A DNA stretch of 64,000 nt from assembly GCF_004765785.1 (NCBI RefSeq), contig NZ_SBIT01000001.1, positions 186,001-250,000 on the forward strand. The letters run 5' to 3'. The stretch's first letter is position 1; every line of letters starts with the position of its first letter. The translations under genes and the position numbers were made by a program. This stretch comes from Halorussus ruber (GTDB lineage: Archaea; Halobacteriota; Halobacteria; Halobacteriales; Haladaptataceae). Below are positions 52,863-61,724 of the stretch, one piece after another. Below the pieces are notes generated by a model. The model was not told the DNA's origin and did not search any database. It worked only from the letters and a program-made list of their open reading frames with translations.

Positions 52863-53960
52863 ATGACCCTTCGGAAGCCGCCACTGCGCGACGTTCACGC
52901 CGCCGAGGGAGCGACGTTTACCGAGTTCGGTGGGTGGGACATGCCCGTCGAGTTCGACTCCATCAAGGTCGAACACCGCGCGGTCCGCGAGGAGGCGGGC
53001 ATCTTCGACGTGTCCCACATGGGCCAAATCGAGGTGTCCGGACCGGACGCCGACGAACTGATGCAGCGGCTCACCACCAACGACGTGAGCGAACTCGGTC
53101 ACGGCGATTCCCACTACTCGATGATACCCGACGAGGAGGGGACGGTTCTGGACGACACCGTGGTCTACCGGCTTCCGGCCGACCACGACGCCGAGTTCCT
53201 CTTCGTACCCAACGCGGGCCACGACGAGCAGATGCACCAGCGCTGGACCGACCACCGCGACGAGTGGGACCTCGATGCGACGGTCCACAACGCCACCGAC
53301 GAGTACTGCATGTACGCGATTCAGGGGCCGGACGCGCCGGACCTCGTGAACTCGGCGACCGACGACTCGGTCCTCGACATCTCGAAGTTCGAGGGCGAGT
53401 ACGCCGAGTTCGCTGGCGCTGACTGCTGGACCGCCCGAACCGGCTACACCGGCGAGGACGGATTCGAAATCATCGTCCCGACCGACGACGCGGAGGCCGT
53501 CTGGGACTGCTTCGACTGCCAGCCCTGCGGCCTCGGCGCGCGCGACACCCTCCGGATGGAACAGGGCTTCCTGCTCTCCGGGCAGGACTTCGACGCCGAG
53601 GACAACCCCCGAAACCCCTACGAGGCGGGCGTCGGGTGGACGGTGAAACTCGACACCGAGTTCGTCGGCCGCGACGCGCTGGAGCAGGCCAAAGAAGAGG
53701 GCGTCGAAGAAGAGTTCGTCGGCATCAAACTCGTGGACCGCGGCGTCCCGCGCCACGGCTACGACGTGACCGACACCGACGACCACGTCATCGGCGAGGT
53801 CACCAGCGGGACGATGAGTCCGACCCTCGGCGAACCCATCGCGCTCGGCTACGTACCGACCGACTCCTCGGACCCCGGCACGGTCGTCCGTGTCGTGGTC
53901 CGCGGCCAGTCGAAAAAAGCTAAGATTGCGAGCACGCCATTCCTCAACGACGACCAATGA
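52863..53960 (+). CDS. gcvT: Glycine cleavage system T protein (aminomethyltransferase)
   Basis: 365 residues. Transfers the methylene group from the lipoyl arm of GcvH to tetrahydrofolate or the archaeal pterin. Family features are [56 protein letters not shown] and [15 protein letters not shown]. Overlaps gcvH (ATGA), so translation is coupled. Two AbrB-like genes precede it. The other system genes (gcvPA-gcvPB) are separated from it by the second CHAT module. Confidence 0.95.
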   Translation: MTLRKPPLRDVHAAEGATFTEFGGWDMPVEFDSIKVEHRAVREEAGIFDVSHMGQIEVSGPDADELMQRLTTNDVSELGHGDSHYSMIPDEEGTVLDDTVVYRLPADHDAEFLFVPNAGHDEQMHQRWTDHRDEWDLDATVHNATDEYCMYAIQGPDAPDLVNSATDDSVLDISKFEGEYAEFAGADCWTARTGYTGEDGFEIIVPTDDAEAVWDCFDCQPCGLGARDTLRMEQGFLLSGQDFDAEDNPRNPYEAGVGWTVKLDTEFVGRDALEQAKEEGVEEEFVGIKLVDRGVPRHGYDVTDTDDHVIGEVTSGTMSPTLGEPIALGYVPTDSSDPGTVVRVVVRGQSKKAKIASTPFLNDDQ

Positions 53961-54340
53961 GCTTCGAAGTTCCCGACGACCGAAAGTATCTCGAATCGCA
54001 CGAGTGGGTAGACGACGCGGACGACACCGCCAGAGTCGGCATCTCCGACTTCGCGCAGGACGAACTCGGCGACGTGGTGTTCGTCGAACTCCCGAGCGAG
54101 GGCGACGAACTCTCCGCGGGCGACGAGTTCGGCGTCGTCGAGTCCATCAAGGCCGTCTCGGACCTCTACTCGCCGGTCAACGGCACCGTCACCGCGGTCA
54201 ACGACGCGCTGGAGGACCAGCCGGAACTCGTCAACGAAGACCCCTTCGGCGAGGGCTGGATGATGGAAGTCGAGCTTGCCGACGACAGCGGGCTCGACGA
54301 GTTGCTGAGTGCCGAGGAGTACCGAGAACAGATAGAATAG
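53957..54340 (+). CDS. gcvH: Glycine cleavage system H protein
   Basis: 127 residues. Carries the lipoyl-lysine that shuttles the aminomethyl group; lipoylation site K65 in [34 protein letters not shown] is typical of GcvH. It overlaps the gcvT stop and faces the partner gene of CHAT module 2, with 18 bases between their ends. Confidence 0.96.
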   Translation: MSFEVPDDRKYLESHEWVDDADDTARVGISDFAQDELGDVVFVELPSEGDELSAGDEFGVVESIKAVSDLYSPVNGTVTAVNDALEDQPELVNEDPFGEGWMMEVELADDSGLDELLSAEEYREQIE

Positions 54341-54358
54341 TCAGAACAGCGCGTCGAG

Positions 54359-55120
54359 TCAAATCGACGCCCAGCCGATGGTCAGGTCTCGACTCGGGAC
54401 GTGCCATCGTTGCTTGCCGACTCGGTCGTTGTCGGCCGAGTCGTCCAACTGAATTTCTACGATAGCGTCCATATCGTCGGCAAACCGCTGTACCAAGTCG
54501 CTATCGTACGGTTTCGGCAGAATATAGTGTGCCATAGCGTCGTAGTCGCGGACGTAGCTCCCGACGATGCGGAGACACCGCCGAACGACGTCCTCGCCGT
54601 AGTGGTCGAGAAGCGGCTCTAGCGAGTCGATTCCTACCCGAAGGTCGGCCGGGTGGAGCGAGTCGGCTCGATTTGCGAACTCCTCGATAGCCTCGATTAG
54701 CGCGGCCTGAAGCCCGGCCAACTGCGGGTCGGCGATACGAGTCTCCTTGACGCCCGCGAGATCGACCGGAGTGGTCGGGTCCGCCGCGGCCGTGACCGAC
54801 CGGAGCGCCCCGGCGTGATTGAGAACGTGGGTCGTCTCGCCGACCGGTCGCGGGGACTCGCTTGGGTCGGGAAGTCGCTCGGCGATGCTCTCGGGGGTGG
54901 CGTCCGTAACCGCCAGCGTTCGATAGCGAACCGCGTCGTCGTCCCCGAGCATCCGCGAACTCGTCTGGGTGAACAGTTCCCGCGGGGCGTCGCCGACGAC
55001 GAGCAGATTACAGCCGGTGGACTTCAACTCGTTCAGAAGACTGAGAAAGCTCTGTAGGTCGTCGTCGGGGGGCGATTCGTCGGACCCGCGCTCGAAATCG
55101 CGGGGAGTTGGGGACGACAT
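54359..55120 (-). CDS. P-loop-less RecA/KaiC-like protein (DUF7504-like), copy 2
   Basis: 253 residues from MSSPTPRDFERGSDESPPDD. A Met at 55141 lies too close to the promoter core GGAAATTTTAT (55157-55167) to be the first start. The start of the RecA-like fold is GCNLLVVGDAPRELFTQTSS, again without a P-loop. LRVGIDSLEPLLDHYGEDVV is the Walker B-like strand, and VRDYDAMAHYILPKPYDSDL matches copy 1. Co-oriented with and downstream of CHAT 2. Copy 1 and copy 2 align through most of the length. Confidence 0.7.
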   Translation of the reverse strand: MSSPTPRDFERGSDESPPDDDLQSFLSLLNELKSTGCNLLVVGDAPRELFTQTSSRMLGDDDAVRYRTLAVTDATPESIAERLPDPSESPRPVGETTHVLNHAGALRSVTAAADPTTPVDLAGVKETRIADPQLAGLQAALIEAIEEFANRADSLHPADLRVGIDSLEPLLDHYGEDVVRRCLRIVGSYVRDYDAMAHYILPKPYDSDLVQRFADDMDAIVEIQLDDSADNDRVGKQRWHVPSRDLTIGWASI

Positions 55121-55463
55121 AGGTGTTGGTATGACTGTCATTTTCAGAGGAAAGGTATAAAATTTCCCTCTGAGTATCAGTAGATATAATAACGGTTCTT
55201 TCTCGTAAGCGAACATCTGGCTGAAATCTCAGCCACAAAGGCGAACTCCGAGGTTATTTGAGCACTGCAGGAAGTTGGACTATAGTAGAAAGTTGGAAGG
55301 TGCTACGTTCAATAACATCGAACAGGATGGCACAGTTTGACACTACGGTTTGGTCTCGTGTGACAGCCCTTGTCCTAGAAATTGCTTGGATATTCACACT
55401 AGCTTTAAATTATAGCGACATTGGGACTACCATTTGTTGCGCAAAGCCGGGGCCATAATTCAC
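55121..55463 (-). other. AT-rich spacer between CHAT 2 and its partner
   Basis: Contains the promoter core 55157-55167 (read on minus). A 66-codon frame on the other strand (55258-55458) has one hydrophobic stretch but no start context or family features, so it is not called. No direct homology to the spacer of module 1 is visible beyond the promoter 11-mer. Confidence 0.45.
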
Positions 55464-57638
55464 TTACTCAAGGTACCCACCACTCCAAACTAATGCTTGG
55501 TGAGAGATTAATGGATATTGATAGCTAGATATTTGTTCATTGAGATTGGAAAATGTAGTTACAACACTAGTATATTTGCCAACAGCGACGTAATACTTTT
55601 CGTCATTTAGAAAAGCAGGTTTAAAATTCGTCCCAAGCCCGTATCCTTGAGCAGGGTACGCATAGGGAATCACACTAATTTTCTGTGCATCCCTATCAAT
55701 ACTCTTGACATGGCATAGCGTTGGCATTCCACTTTCACATTGCGCCACAACAACACTAGGATTTCCGACAACCACGTATCTGTCACCAATCGAAGTGTAT
55801 TCACGGATAATTTTCATCGCGGCCCCGATACCGAATCCGTAGTGAAGCAACCGAGCTAACGTCTCGCCAACCTCGACCGCGCCGGAGTTGAACAAGTCCG
55901 CGAGGCTCACGATGGCGGCGCTCGCTCCCGCCTTCACTAACTCGATGCCTTGATGATGCGACCGACAGCCATTCAGAAGCACAGTCGTCGCGTTGACTTC
56001 CTCGACAGTTCCGGCGTCCAGAACACCGTCCGGACACTCGAAACCCTGCCCGTCGATGTGGCCGATAAAGTGAAACACGTCGTGGTCCTCGGCGAACAAC
56101 TCTCGTAACTCTCCGGTCGAGACGCCGACTTTGGAGGTCACGCTGGCCGGTACGTCGTCGCGGCTACCGTAGATTTCTCCGACCGACTCCCACTCCTCGC
56201 GCATCCGGTCGTCGTTGCAGACCACCGCGATGTCGATGGTCCCGTCGGATGGCTCGGGCGTCTCGTTGGTGAACGCCGCCTCGATAAGTTTCGTCCCGCG
56301 AGTCGGCGTGCCCTCGCCGACCCACGCCTGTTCGAGGGCGTCAACCTCCGGAAGCGTCACGTACTCGTCCAAGTCCGGAACGCCCGAGGCAGAGCCTCCC
56401 GACTCGCCGTCTCGACGCAGATTCGGAGCGTCTACCGACCGGACGAAATCCTCGCCTGCGGCGACCTGCTCGCTGGCACTCGGCCGCCGGAGAAACGACC
56501 CGAGCGCGTCGTCTAGCTCCTCGTTGATTTCGGACTGCTCCGCCGACTCGTCGCGCTCGACTTTCGGCCGCACCAGCGACAGGTCGTTGACGAGGTACGG
56601 CAGGAGTTCGCCCACTTCGGGGCCGGGGTTCCGCTCGGTGTGCGTGACGCGATGCCACGGCGAGGAGATGGCCTCGATTGCCTCGTCGGGCACCGAGAGA
56701 TAGGTGGCGAGTCGCTCGGCGGGCGAGGCCTCGTAGAGGCCCGCGAAGTCCAAGTCTACGTCCGCGCGGGATTCGAGGACGTTCCGCTCGTGGAGTTCGT
56801 CGGGGTACAGACCCTCGGTCCTGACCACGCAGTCGAGGAAGAAGACGCGCTTGAGCAGGGTTTCTGTCGCGTCGGCGATTTCGGCCGGTTCGTCACCGAG
56901 ATAGTGCGCGGCCCCGCTGTCGGCGGTGACGTGAGCGCCGTCGCCGGGAACGACCTCTGCGCCGAGATAGTACGCCAGCGGAGCCACGGTATAGACCGCC
57001 CAGTACTCAGACGGTACTGTTATCCGAATTCCCGTCTCGGGCACGTCGATGTCCGAAGGAACGTCGAGTTCGTCTCCGCGTTCGATGCGCGGCGGGTGTC
57101 CGCGCAACGTCGGCCACGCACGCTCTGGCGAGAGAGTCTTGAGCGCCGACGGGAACATCGAGACGGCTTTCATCATCGCTTCGGGGTCGTCCGGAACCGT
57201 AATAGTCTCCCCCGGCGCGCTGTGGTACGACCGCGCGCCGATTTCGATAGCGGCGTCGTCGCTAAACTCGAAGACGACCTCCTCAGTTGTCGCCTCGATG
57301 CGGACGCGACCCGAGACGCGCAGATACACTTTGATAGGTGAGTGGAGTTCCAGCAGGTAGTCGTCGTCTGCGAGTTCGTGTGTGGAGGGACTATCGACCG
57401 ACCGCAACGGGTCGCCATCGGGCGTCCGAACGTCTACCGGGAGAAGATACGGAAGACGAATCTCGCCGACCGAAATCCGGCAGGCCGTCTCGACTGGAAA
57501 GGCAAACGGCTCAGTATCGGAAGGCGTCGGGTCTGCCGGTTCGTCCGTGCGGAGCGAGAAGTGGCGAGTTTCGACCGGGTCGATGATGTCGAGACCGGTC
57601 TCGTCGGACGGCACCTCGAACCTCGGATGAAGAGACAT
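55464..57638 (-). CDS. CHAT-domain (caspase-like) protein, copy 2
   Basis: 724 residues. Same layout as copy 1. The N-terminal region has WPTLRGHPPRIERGDELDV, RTEGLYPDELHERNVLES and LDFAGLYEASPAERLATYLS. The CHAT dyad is H523/H527 in VFHFIGHIDGQG and C558 in LLNGCRSHHQG. An insert of low-complexity residues around 370-420 is absent from copy 1. The C-terminal extension (about 630-724) has GYGLGTNFKPAFLNDEKYYV and ends in LISHQALVWSGGYLE. The last 340 bases are AT-rich (22 of 60 GC at 55561-55620, 34 of 60 at 56041-56100), with the break at the homologous point. Placed between gcvH and gcvPA on the opposite strand. Confidence 0.8.
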   Translation of the reverse strand: MSLHPRFEVPSDETGLDIIDPVETRHFSLRTDEPADPTPSDTEPFAFPVETACRISVGEIRLPYLLPVDVRTPDGDPLRSVDSPSTHELADDDYLLELHSPIKVYLRVSGRVRIEATTEEVVFEFSDDAAIEIGARSYHSAPGETITVPDDPEAMMKAVSMFPSALKTLSPERAWPTLRGHPPRIERGDELDVPSDIDVPETGIRITVPSEYWAVYTVAPLAYYLGAEVVPGDGAHVTADSGAAHYLGDEPAEIADATETLLKRVFFLDCVVRTEGLYPDELHERNVLESRADVDLDFAGLYEASPAERLATYLSVPDEAIEAISSPWHRVTHTERNPGPEVGELLPYLVNDLSLVRPKVERDESAEQSEINEELDDALGSFLRRPSASEQVAAGEDFVRSVDAPNLRRDGESGGSASGVPDLDEYVTLPEVDALEQAWVGEGTPTRGTKLIEAAFTNETPEPSDGTIDIAVVCNDDRMREEWESVGEIYGSRDDVPASVTSKVGVSTGELRELFAEDHDVFHFIGHIDGQGFECPDGVLDAGTVEEVNATTVLLNGCRSHHQGIELVKAGASAAIVSLADLFNSGAVEVGETLARLLHYGFGIGAAMKIIREYTSIGDRYVVVGNPSVVVAQCESGMPTLCHVKSIDRDAQKISVIPYAYPAQGYGLGTNFKPAFLNDEKYYVAVGKYTSVVTTFSNLNEQISSYQYPLISHQALVWSGGYLE

Positions 57639-57794
57639 GGATTAGAACCCCTCGACTGTACGACGGTGGTCGCAGGCAGCCGTTAAAAACCCTCGGACGG
57701 ATGACTCCTCGGCTCCGAGTCGTAAAAGTAGGTAACCGGAGAACGCAACCGAATACCTCCCAATTAAAACGGTACACTCCCTAGCCCCGACTAC

Positions 57795-59138
57795 ATGAGC
57801 GGACGACACGAGTCAGGGGAGCGCGGAAGTCCCTACGCGCCCCACACCGCCGAGGAGACCGAGGCGATGCTGTCGGCCATCGGCGCGGACGACGTAACTG
57901 AACTGTTCGACATCCCGGAGTCGGTCGTCTTCGACGGGGAGTTCGACATCGACGAGCGGACCGAGCGCGAGGCCGAGCGCCACGTCCGGGGCCTGCTCTC
58001 GCGCAACGACGACTTGACCGAGTTTCTGGGCCGAGGTCACTACGAGCACTACGTGCCATCGCTGGTGGACCACCTCTCGCTGCGGTCGGAGTTCCTGACC
58101 TCCTACACCCAGTACCAGCCCGAGATTACGCAGGGGTTCCTACAGGCGCTGTTCGAGTACCAGTCGATGCTCGTGGAGCTGACCGGACTGGGCATCGTCA
58201 ACGCCTCGATGTACGACCACGCGACTGCGCTGGCCGAGGCGGCCCTGCTCGCGGCCCGCGTCCGGTCCACCGACGGCGACCGCGTGCTGGTGCCCGACTA
58301 CCTCCTCGACCAGCGCCGGGACGTGCTGGAGAATTATACTGACGGGGCGGGCCTCTCGGTCGAGACGTTCGCCACCGACGACGGCAACGTCGATACCGAC
58401 GCGCTCGCCGAGGCCATCGACGACGAGGCCGTGATGGTGTACGCCGAGAACCCGACCACGCGCGGGACCGTCGAGGAGAACGTGGAAGCCATCGGCGACC
58501 TCGCGGACGACCACGGCGCGCTGTTCTGCCTCGGCTCGGACCCCGTCGCGCTCTCGATTCTGCAGGAACCCGAGTCGGTCGGCGCGGACGTCGTGGTCGG
58601 CGACGCCGCCGCGCTCGGCCTGCCGACCGCCTACGGGATGGGACTAGGTCTCTTCGCCACGCGCGAGGACTTCGTGCGCCAAGTCCCCGGTCGCCTCGTC
58701 GGCGCGAGCGAGGACGCCGCCGACAACCGGACCTACACCCTGACGCTCCAGACCCGCGAGCAGCACATCCGCCGGGAGCGCGCCACGAGCAACATCTGCA
58801 CGAATCAGGCGTGGGTCGCGCTCCGGACCGCCATCCACGCGGCCTACCTCGGTCCAGAGGGACTGGTCGATTTGGCCAACGACTGCGTGCGCCTCGCCGA
58901 CGACCTCGCCGAGCGGTTGGACGGCATCAGCGGCCTCAAAGCGCCGGTCCACGACCGCCACCACTTCCGCGAGTTCGTCGCTCACACCGACCAGCCAGCC
59001 AAGGCCGTGGCCGAGGACCTCGAAGCCGAAGGGTTCGCGGTCCACGCGGTCGGCGACCACGAGGTACAGGTCTGCATCACCGACGCCAACGAACACGCCG
59101 CCGACGACCTCGTCGCGGCCTTCGAGGAGGTGGCCTGA
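57795..59138 (+). CDS. gcvPA: Glycine cleavage system P protein, subunit 1 (GcvPA)
   Basis: 447 residues. N-terminal half of the glycine decarboxylase, as in two-subunit archaeal enzymes. Features are [52 protein letters not shown] and [20 protein letters not shown]. The stop codon directly abuts the gcvPB start (TGA-ATG). It pairs with GcvPB, which carries the cofactor. Divergent from CHAT 2 with about 155 bases between starts. Confidence 0.95.
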   Translation: MSGRHESGERGSPYAPHTAEETEAMLSAIGADDVTELFDIPESVVFDGEFDIDERTEREAERHVRGLLSRNDDLTEFLGRGHYEHYVPSLVDHLSLRSEFLTSYTQYQPEITQGFLQALFEYQSMLVELTGLGIVNASMYDHATALAEAALLAARVRSTDGDRVLVPDYLLDQRRDVLENYTDGAGLSVETFATDDGNVDTDALAEAIDDEAVMVYAENPTTRGTVEENVEAIGDLADDHGALFCLGSDPVALSILQEPESVGADVVVGDAAALGLPTAYGMGLGLFATREDFVRQVPGRLVGASEDAADNRTYTLTLQTREQHIRRERATSNICTNQAWVALRTAIHAAYLGPEGLVDLANDCVRLADDLAERLDGISGLKAPVHDRHHFREFVAHTDQPAKAVAEDLEAEGFAVHAVGDHEVQVCITDANEHAADDLVAAFEEVA

Positions 59139-60596
59139 ATGAAGTACGACCAAGCACGCTGGACCGACGGCAAGACGATGGAGGGCGAAGACGCAGACGG
59201 GCAGTACGAACCCCTCCTCTCGGAGAAGAACAGCGAGGAGGTCGAAGTCGAGTCGCCGCTCCCCGACGAGCTGACCCGCGACAGCGTCGAACTCCCCGAA
59301 CTCTCGGAGCCGGAACTCGCTCGACACTACACCCGGCTCTCCCAGATGAACTACGGCGTCGATTCCGGGCCGTACCCCCTCGGTAGCTGTACGATGAAGT
59401 ACAACCCCAAGTTCACCGAGGACGTGGCCGCGCTCCCCTCCGCGGGGGTCCACCACGACCGCTCGGACCGGAGTCTGCAGGGGAGCCTCGCGCTGATGCA
59501 CGGCCTTCAGGACTACCTCGCGGAAATCGGCGGCATGGACGCCGTGAGCCTCCAGCCGCCGGCCGGCGCGGCGGGCGAGTTCACCGGGATTCTGGTCGCC
59601 AAGGCCTTCCACGAGGCCAACGGCGAGGGCGACCAGCGCGACGAGATTATCGTCCCCGACAGCGCCCACGGCACCAACTTCGCCAGCGCGGCGCTCGCGG
59701 GCTACGAGGTCGTGGAACTCCCCTCGGGCGACGACGGCCGCGTGGACTTGGAAGCCCTCGAAGCCGCCGCGAGCGACCGCACCGCGCTGTTCATGCTGAC
59801 GAACCCCAACACCTTGGGTCTCTTCGAGCGCGACATCGAGGAGATCGCCGACATCGTCCACGACGCGGGCGGCCTGCTCTACTACGACGGCGCGAACCTC
59901 AACGCCCTCCTCGGGCAGGCCCGACCGGGCGACATGGGCTTCGACATCATGCACTACAACGTCCACAAGACGTTCGCCACGCCCCACGGCGGCGGCGGTC
60001 CGGGCGCTGGCCCGGTCGGCGTCGTGTCTGACCTCGCGGAGTTCCTGCCCGCGCCCCGTGTCCGCGAGGTCGAGGACGGCGACGGGAAGTACGAACGCTT
60101 CGAGCCGGAATCGTCGCTCGGCAAGGTCCACGGCTTCGAGGGCAACTGGCTCGTCCTCGTGAAGACCTACGCCTACATCGCCCGCCTCGGCGACGAGGGG
60201 CTGACGGACGCTTCCGCGAAGGCGGTCCTGAACGCCAACTACCTCGCCAGCCAAGTCGATTACGAGGTCCCCTTCGAGCCGTTCCACCACGAGTTCGTCG
60301 CCAGCGCGGGCGACCAGGACGCCGCCGACGTGGCAAAGCGCATGCTCGACTACGGCGTCCACCCGCCGACGACCAAGTGGCCCGAAATCGTCTCGGAGGC
60401 CCTGATGACCGAACCCACCGAAATCGAGAACAAGGACACTCTCGACCAACTCGCGGAGGCGTTCAACGCGGTGGCGGCCGAGGACGACGAGACGCTGGCG
60501 AACGCGCCGAATCGGACGACGGCGCGGCGCATCGACCAGACCAGCGCGGCCCGGAACCTGCGGCTGTCGTGGCAGTCGCTCGACAGCGAGGAGTAA
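59139..60596 (+). CDS. gcvPB: Glycine cleavage system P protein, subunit 2 (GcvPB)
   Basis: 485 residues, PLP-dependent decarboxylase subunit. The PLP-binding Lys is K277 in NVHKTFATPHGGGGPG. Other hallmarks are GSCTMKYNPKFTEDVA, SLQPPAGAAGEFTGILVA and LTNPNTLGLFERDI. It decarboxylates glycine and passes the aminomethyl group to GcvH. Followed by oligo-T and GT-rich sequence. No lpd (dihydrolipoamide dehydrogenase) gene is in the window. Confidence 0.96.
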   Translation: MKYDQARWTDGKTMEGEDADGQYEPLLSEKNSEEVEVESPLPDELTRDSVELPELSEPELARHYTRLSQMNYGVDSGPYPLGSCTMKYNPKFTEDVAALPSAGVHHDRSDRSLQGSLALMHGLQDYLAEIGGMDAVSLQPPAGAAGEFTGILVAKAFHEANGEGDQRDEIIVPDSAHGTNFASAALAGYEVVELPSGDDGRVDLEALEAAASDRTALFMLTNPNTLGLFERDIEEIADIVHDAGGLLYYDGANLNALLGQARPGDMGFDIMHYNVHKTFATPHGGGGPGAGPVGVVSDLAEFLPAPRVREVEDGDGKYERFEPESSLGKVHGFEGNWLVLVKTYAYIARLGDEGLTDASAKAVLNANYLASQVDYEVPFEPFHHEFVASAGDQDAADVAKRMLDYGVHPPTTKWPEIVSEALMTEPTEIENKDTLDQLAEAFNAVAAEDDETLANAPNRTTARRIDQTSAARNLRLSWQSLDSEE

Positions 60597-60820
60597 CTGG
60601 GGCGTCGTTCGCTCTTAGACAACTAATTATTTGCTTTGGAATTGTTTTTCGTTTTTTGGTGATTGTGTAGTTGGTTTGTAGTGGGATGGTGGGTGCTGAC
60701 GATGGTGAGTAGTCGGCGGTATCTGGAAGGTGTCGGCGTTCGGTAGTTGTCGGTGGCGTTGGATAATCTACTGCGAACAGAAGATGAGAGGAAACGAGAC
60801 GAAACCGAAGTTACGCCAGA
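60597..60820 (+). other. T-run terminator and GT-skewed stretch after gcvPB
   Basis: Runs of T (about 60644-60658) lie about 45 bases after the gcvPB stop and make a plausible terminator. From about 60657 to 60765 the plus strand is G/T-rich with few C, unlike the rest of the window. No credible gene here. Family B copy 3 follows. Confidence 0.5.
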
Positions 60821-61105
60821 GCTAGCTACTTCCGAAGCACGACTGCGACGACGAAGACAGCCACCGAGACGAAGCTAGCTACTTCTGAAGCCTAGGAGTC
60901 ACCGCACAGCACCGCTCCGCACCGCGACCGCGGGCCACGTCCTCCCCAACCGATTGCGCTTCTCGGTCTCCGCGTTGCTCCGACCTGCGATGCTCATCCC
61001 TCGCGCGACGATGGCGCGAGATGAACTCGCCAGAAGACAACCCGCGTCTTCCGAGCCGTCGTTCGCGTCCGCTCACGACGACGCGCCAGCGCGCGCCGAC
61101 CGCGA
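60821..61105 (+). repeat. Structured intergenic repeat, family B, copy 3 (expanded)
   Basis: The opening motif is doubled: GCTAGCTACTTCCGAAGC at 60821 and GCTAGCTACTTCTGAAGC at 60874, 53 bases apart. Later parts are CACCGCACAGCACCGC, CCTCCCCAACCGATTGCG, TCCCTCGCGCGACGATGGCG, extra sequence, then GCGCCAGCGCGCGCCGAC. The 9-bp stem is disrupted by the insertion. Lies between convergent gcvPB and cheY-like genes. Nothing further to 61230. Confidence 0.65.
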
Positions 61106-61230
61106 CAGCACCGCCACCGCTCCGCGGCCTCTCCGAAACCCACGACTGGAAGATTCCCAAATCGCAGTCACCTCGAAAACTCCGAAAACTCCAAAATGCC
61201 AGAACCAGCGTCGAAAAACAGCGACTCGCC

Positions 61231-61587
61231 TCACAGAACCGTCGAGAGTTCGGCCTTGATGTCCTCGGGTTCGAAGGGCTTGGTCACGTAGCCGTCGGCA
61301 CCCGCCTTGACCGCCTGCTTCATCTTGCTGTTCTGGTCCACGCTGGTCACCATCACGATGGTCGGCGGGTTGTCGCTGGACTTGATGCGGTCGGTCGCCT
61401 CGACCCCGTCCATCTCGGGCATCATGATGTCCATCGTAATCGCGTCGGGGCTGTGCTTGTCGTACAGTTCGACCGCCTCGACGCCGTTTTTCGCCTCGCC
61501 GACGACGTTGAACTCGTCGCCGACCGCTTGGCGAATCATCGTCCGCTGGAAGTCGCTGTCGTCCACGATGAGCAAATCGGGAGCCAT
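61231..61587 (-). CDS. cheY: CheY-like stand-alone response regulator
   Basis: 118 residues, receiver domain only. Acidic pocket D9/D10 (IVDDSDFQRT), phospho-acceptor D53 (TMDIMMPEMDG), T81 (MVTSVDQNS) and K103 (VTKPFEPED) are all present. It resembles archaeal CheY, which couples chemotaxis kinases to the archaellum motor through CheF, but no che or arl genes are near, so a role in another two-component system is also possible. Separated by 137 bases from the divergent methyltransferase gene. Confidence 0.85.
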   Translation of the reverse strand: MAPDLLIVDDSDFQRTMIRQAVGDEFNVVGEAKNGVEAVELYDKHSPDAITMDIMMPEMDGVEATDRIKSSDNPPTIVMVTSVDQNSKMKQAVKAGADGYVTKPFEPEDIKAELSTVL

Positions 61588-61724
61588 TCGTTACTCGTAA
61601 CCGGGTATCTATCAGGACATAAGTATTTCCCGTTCGACTTGCGGCGGTCGGTCCACGGGCGCGGTCGGTCCGGGTCGCTCGCGCTTCCAGAATCCTTTTT
61701 CCCGTCCGAGGAGTCGCCCACTCC

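Noticed and set aside
55258-55458. A 66-codon frame in the spacer of CHAT module 2
   Set aside because: One hydrophobic stretch only, in AT-rich DNA, on the strand opposite both neighbours. Not supported.
58644-60449. A 601-codon minus-strand frame opposite gcvPA-gcvPB
   Set aside because: Shadow of two well-known genes.
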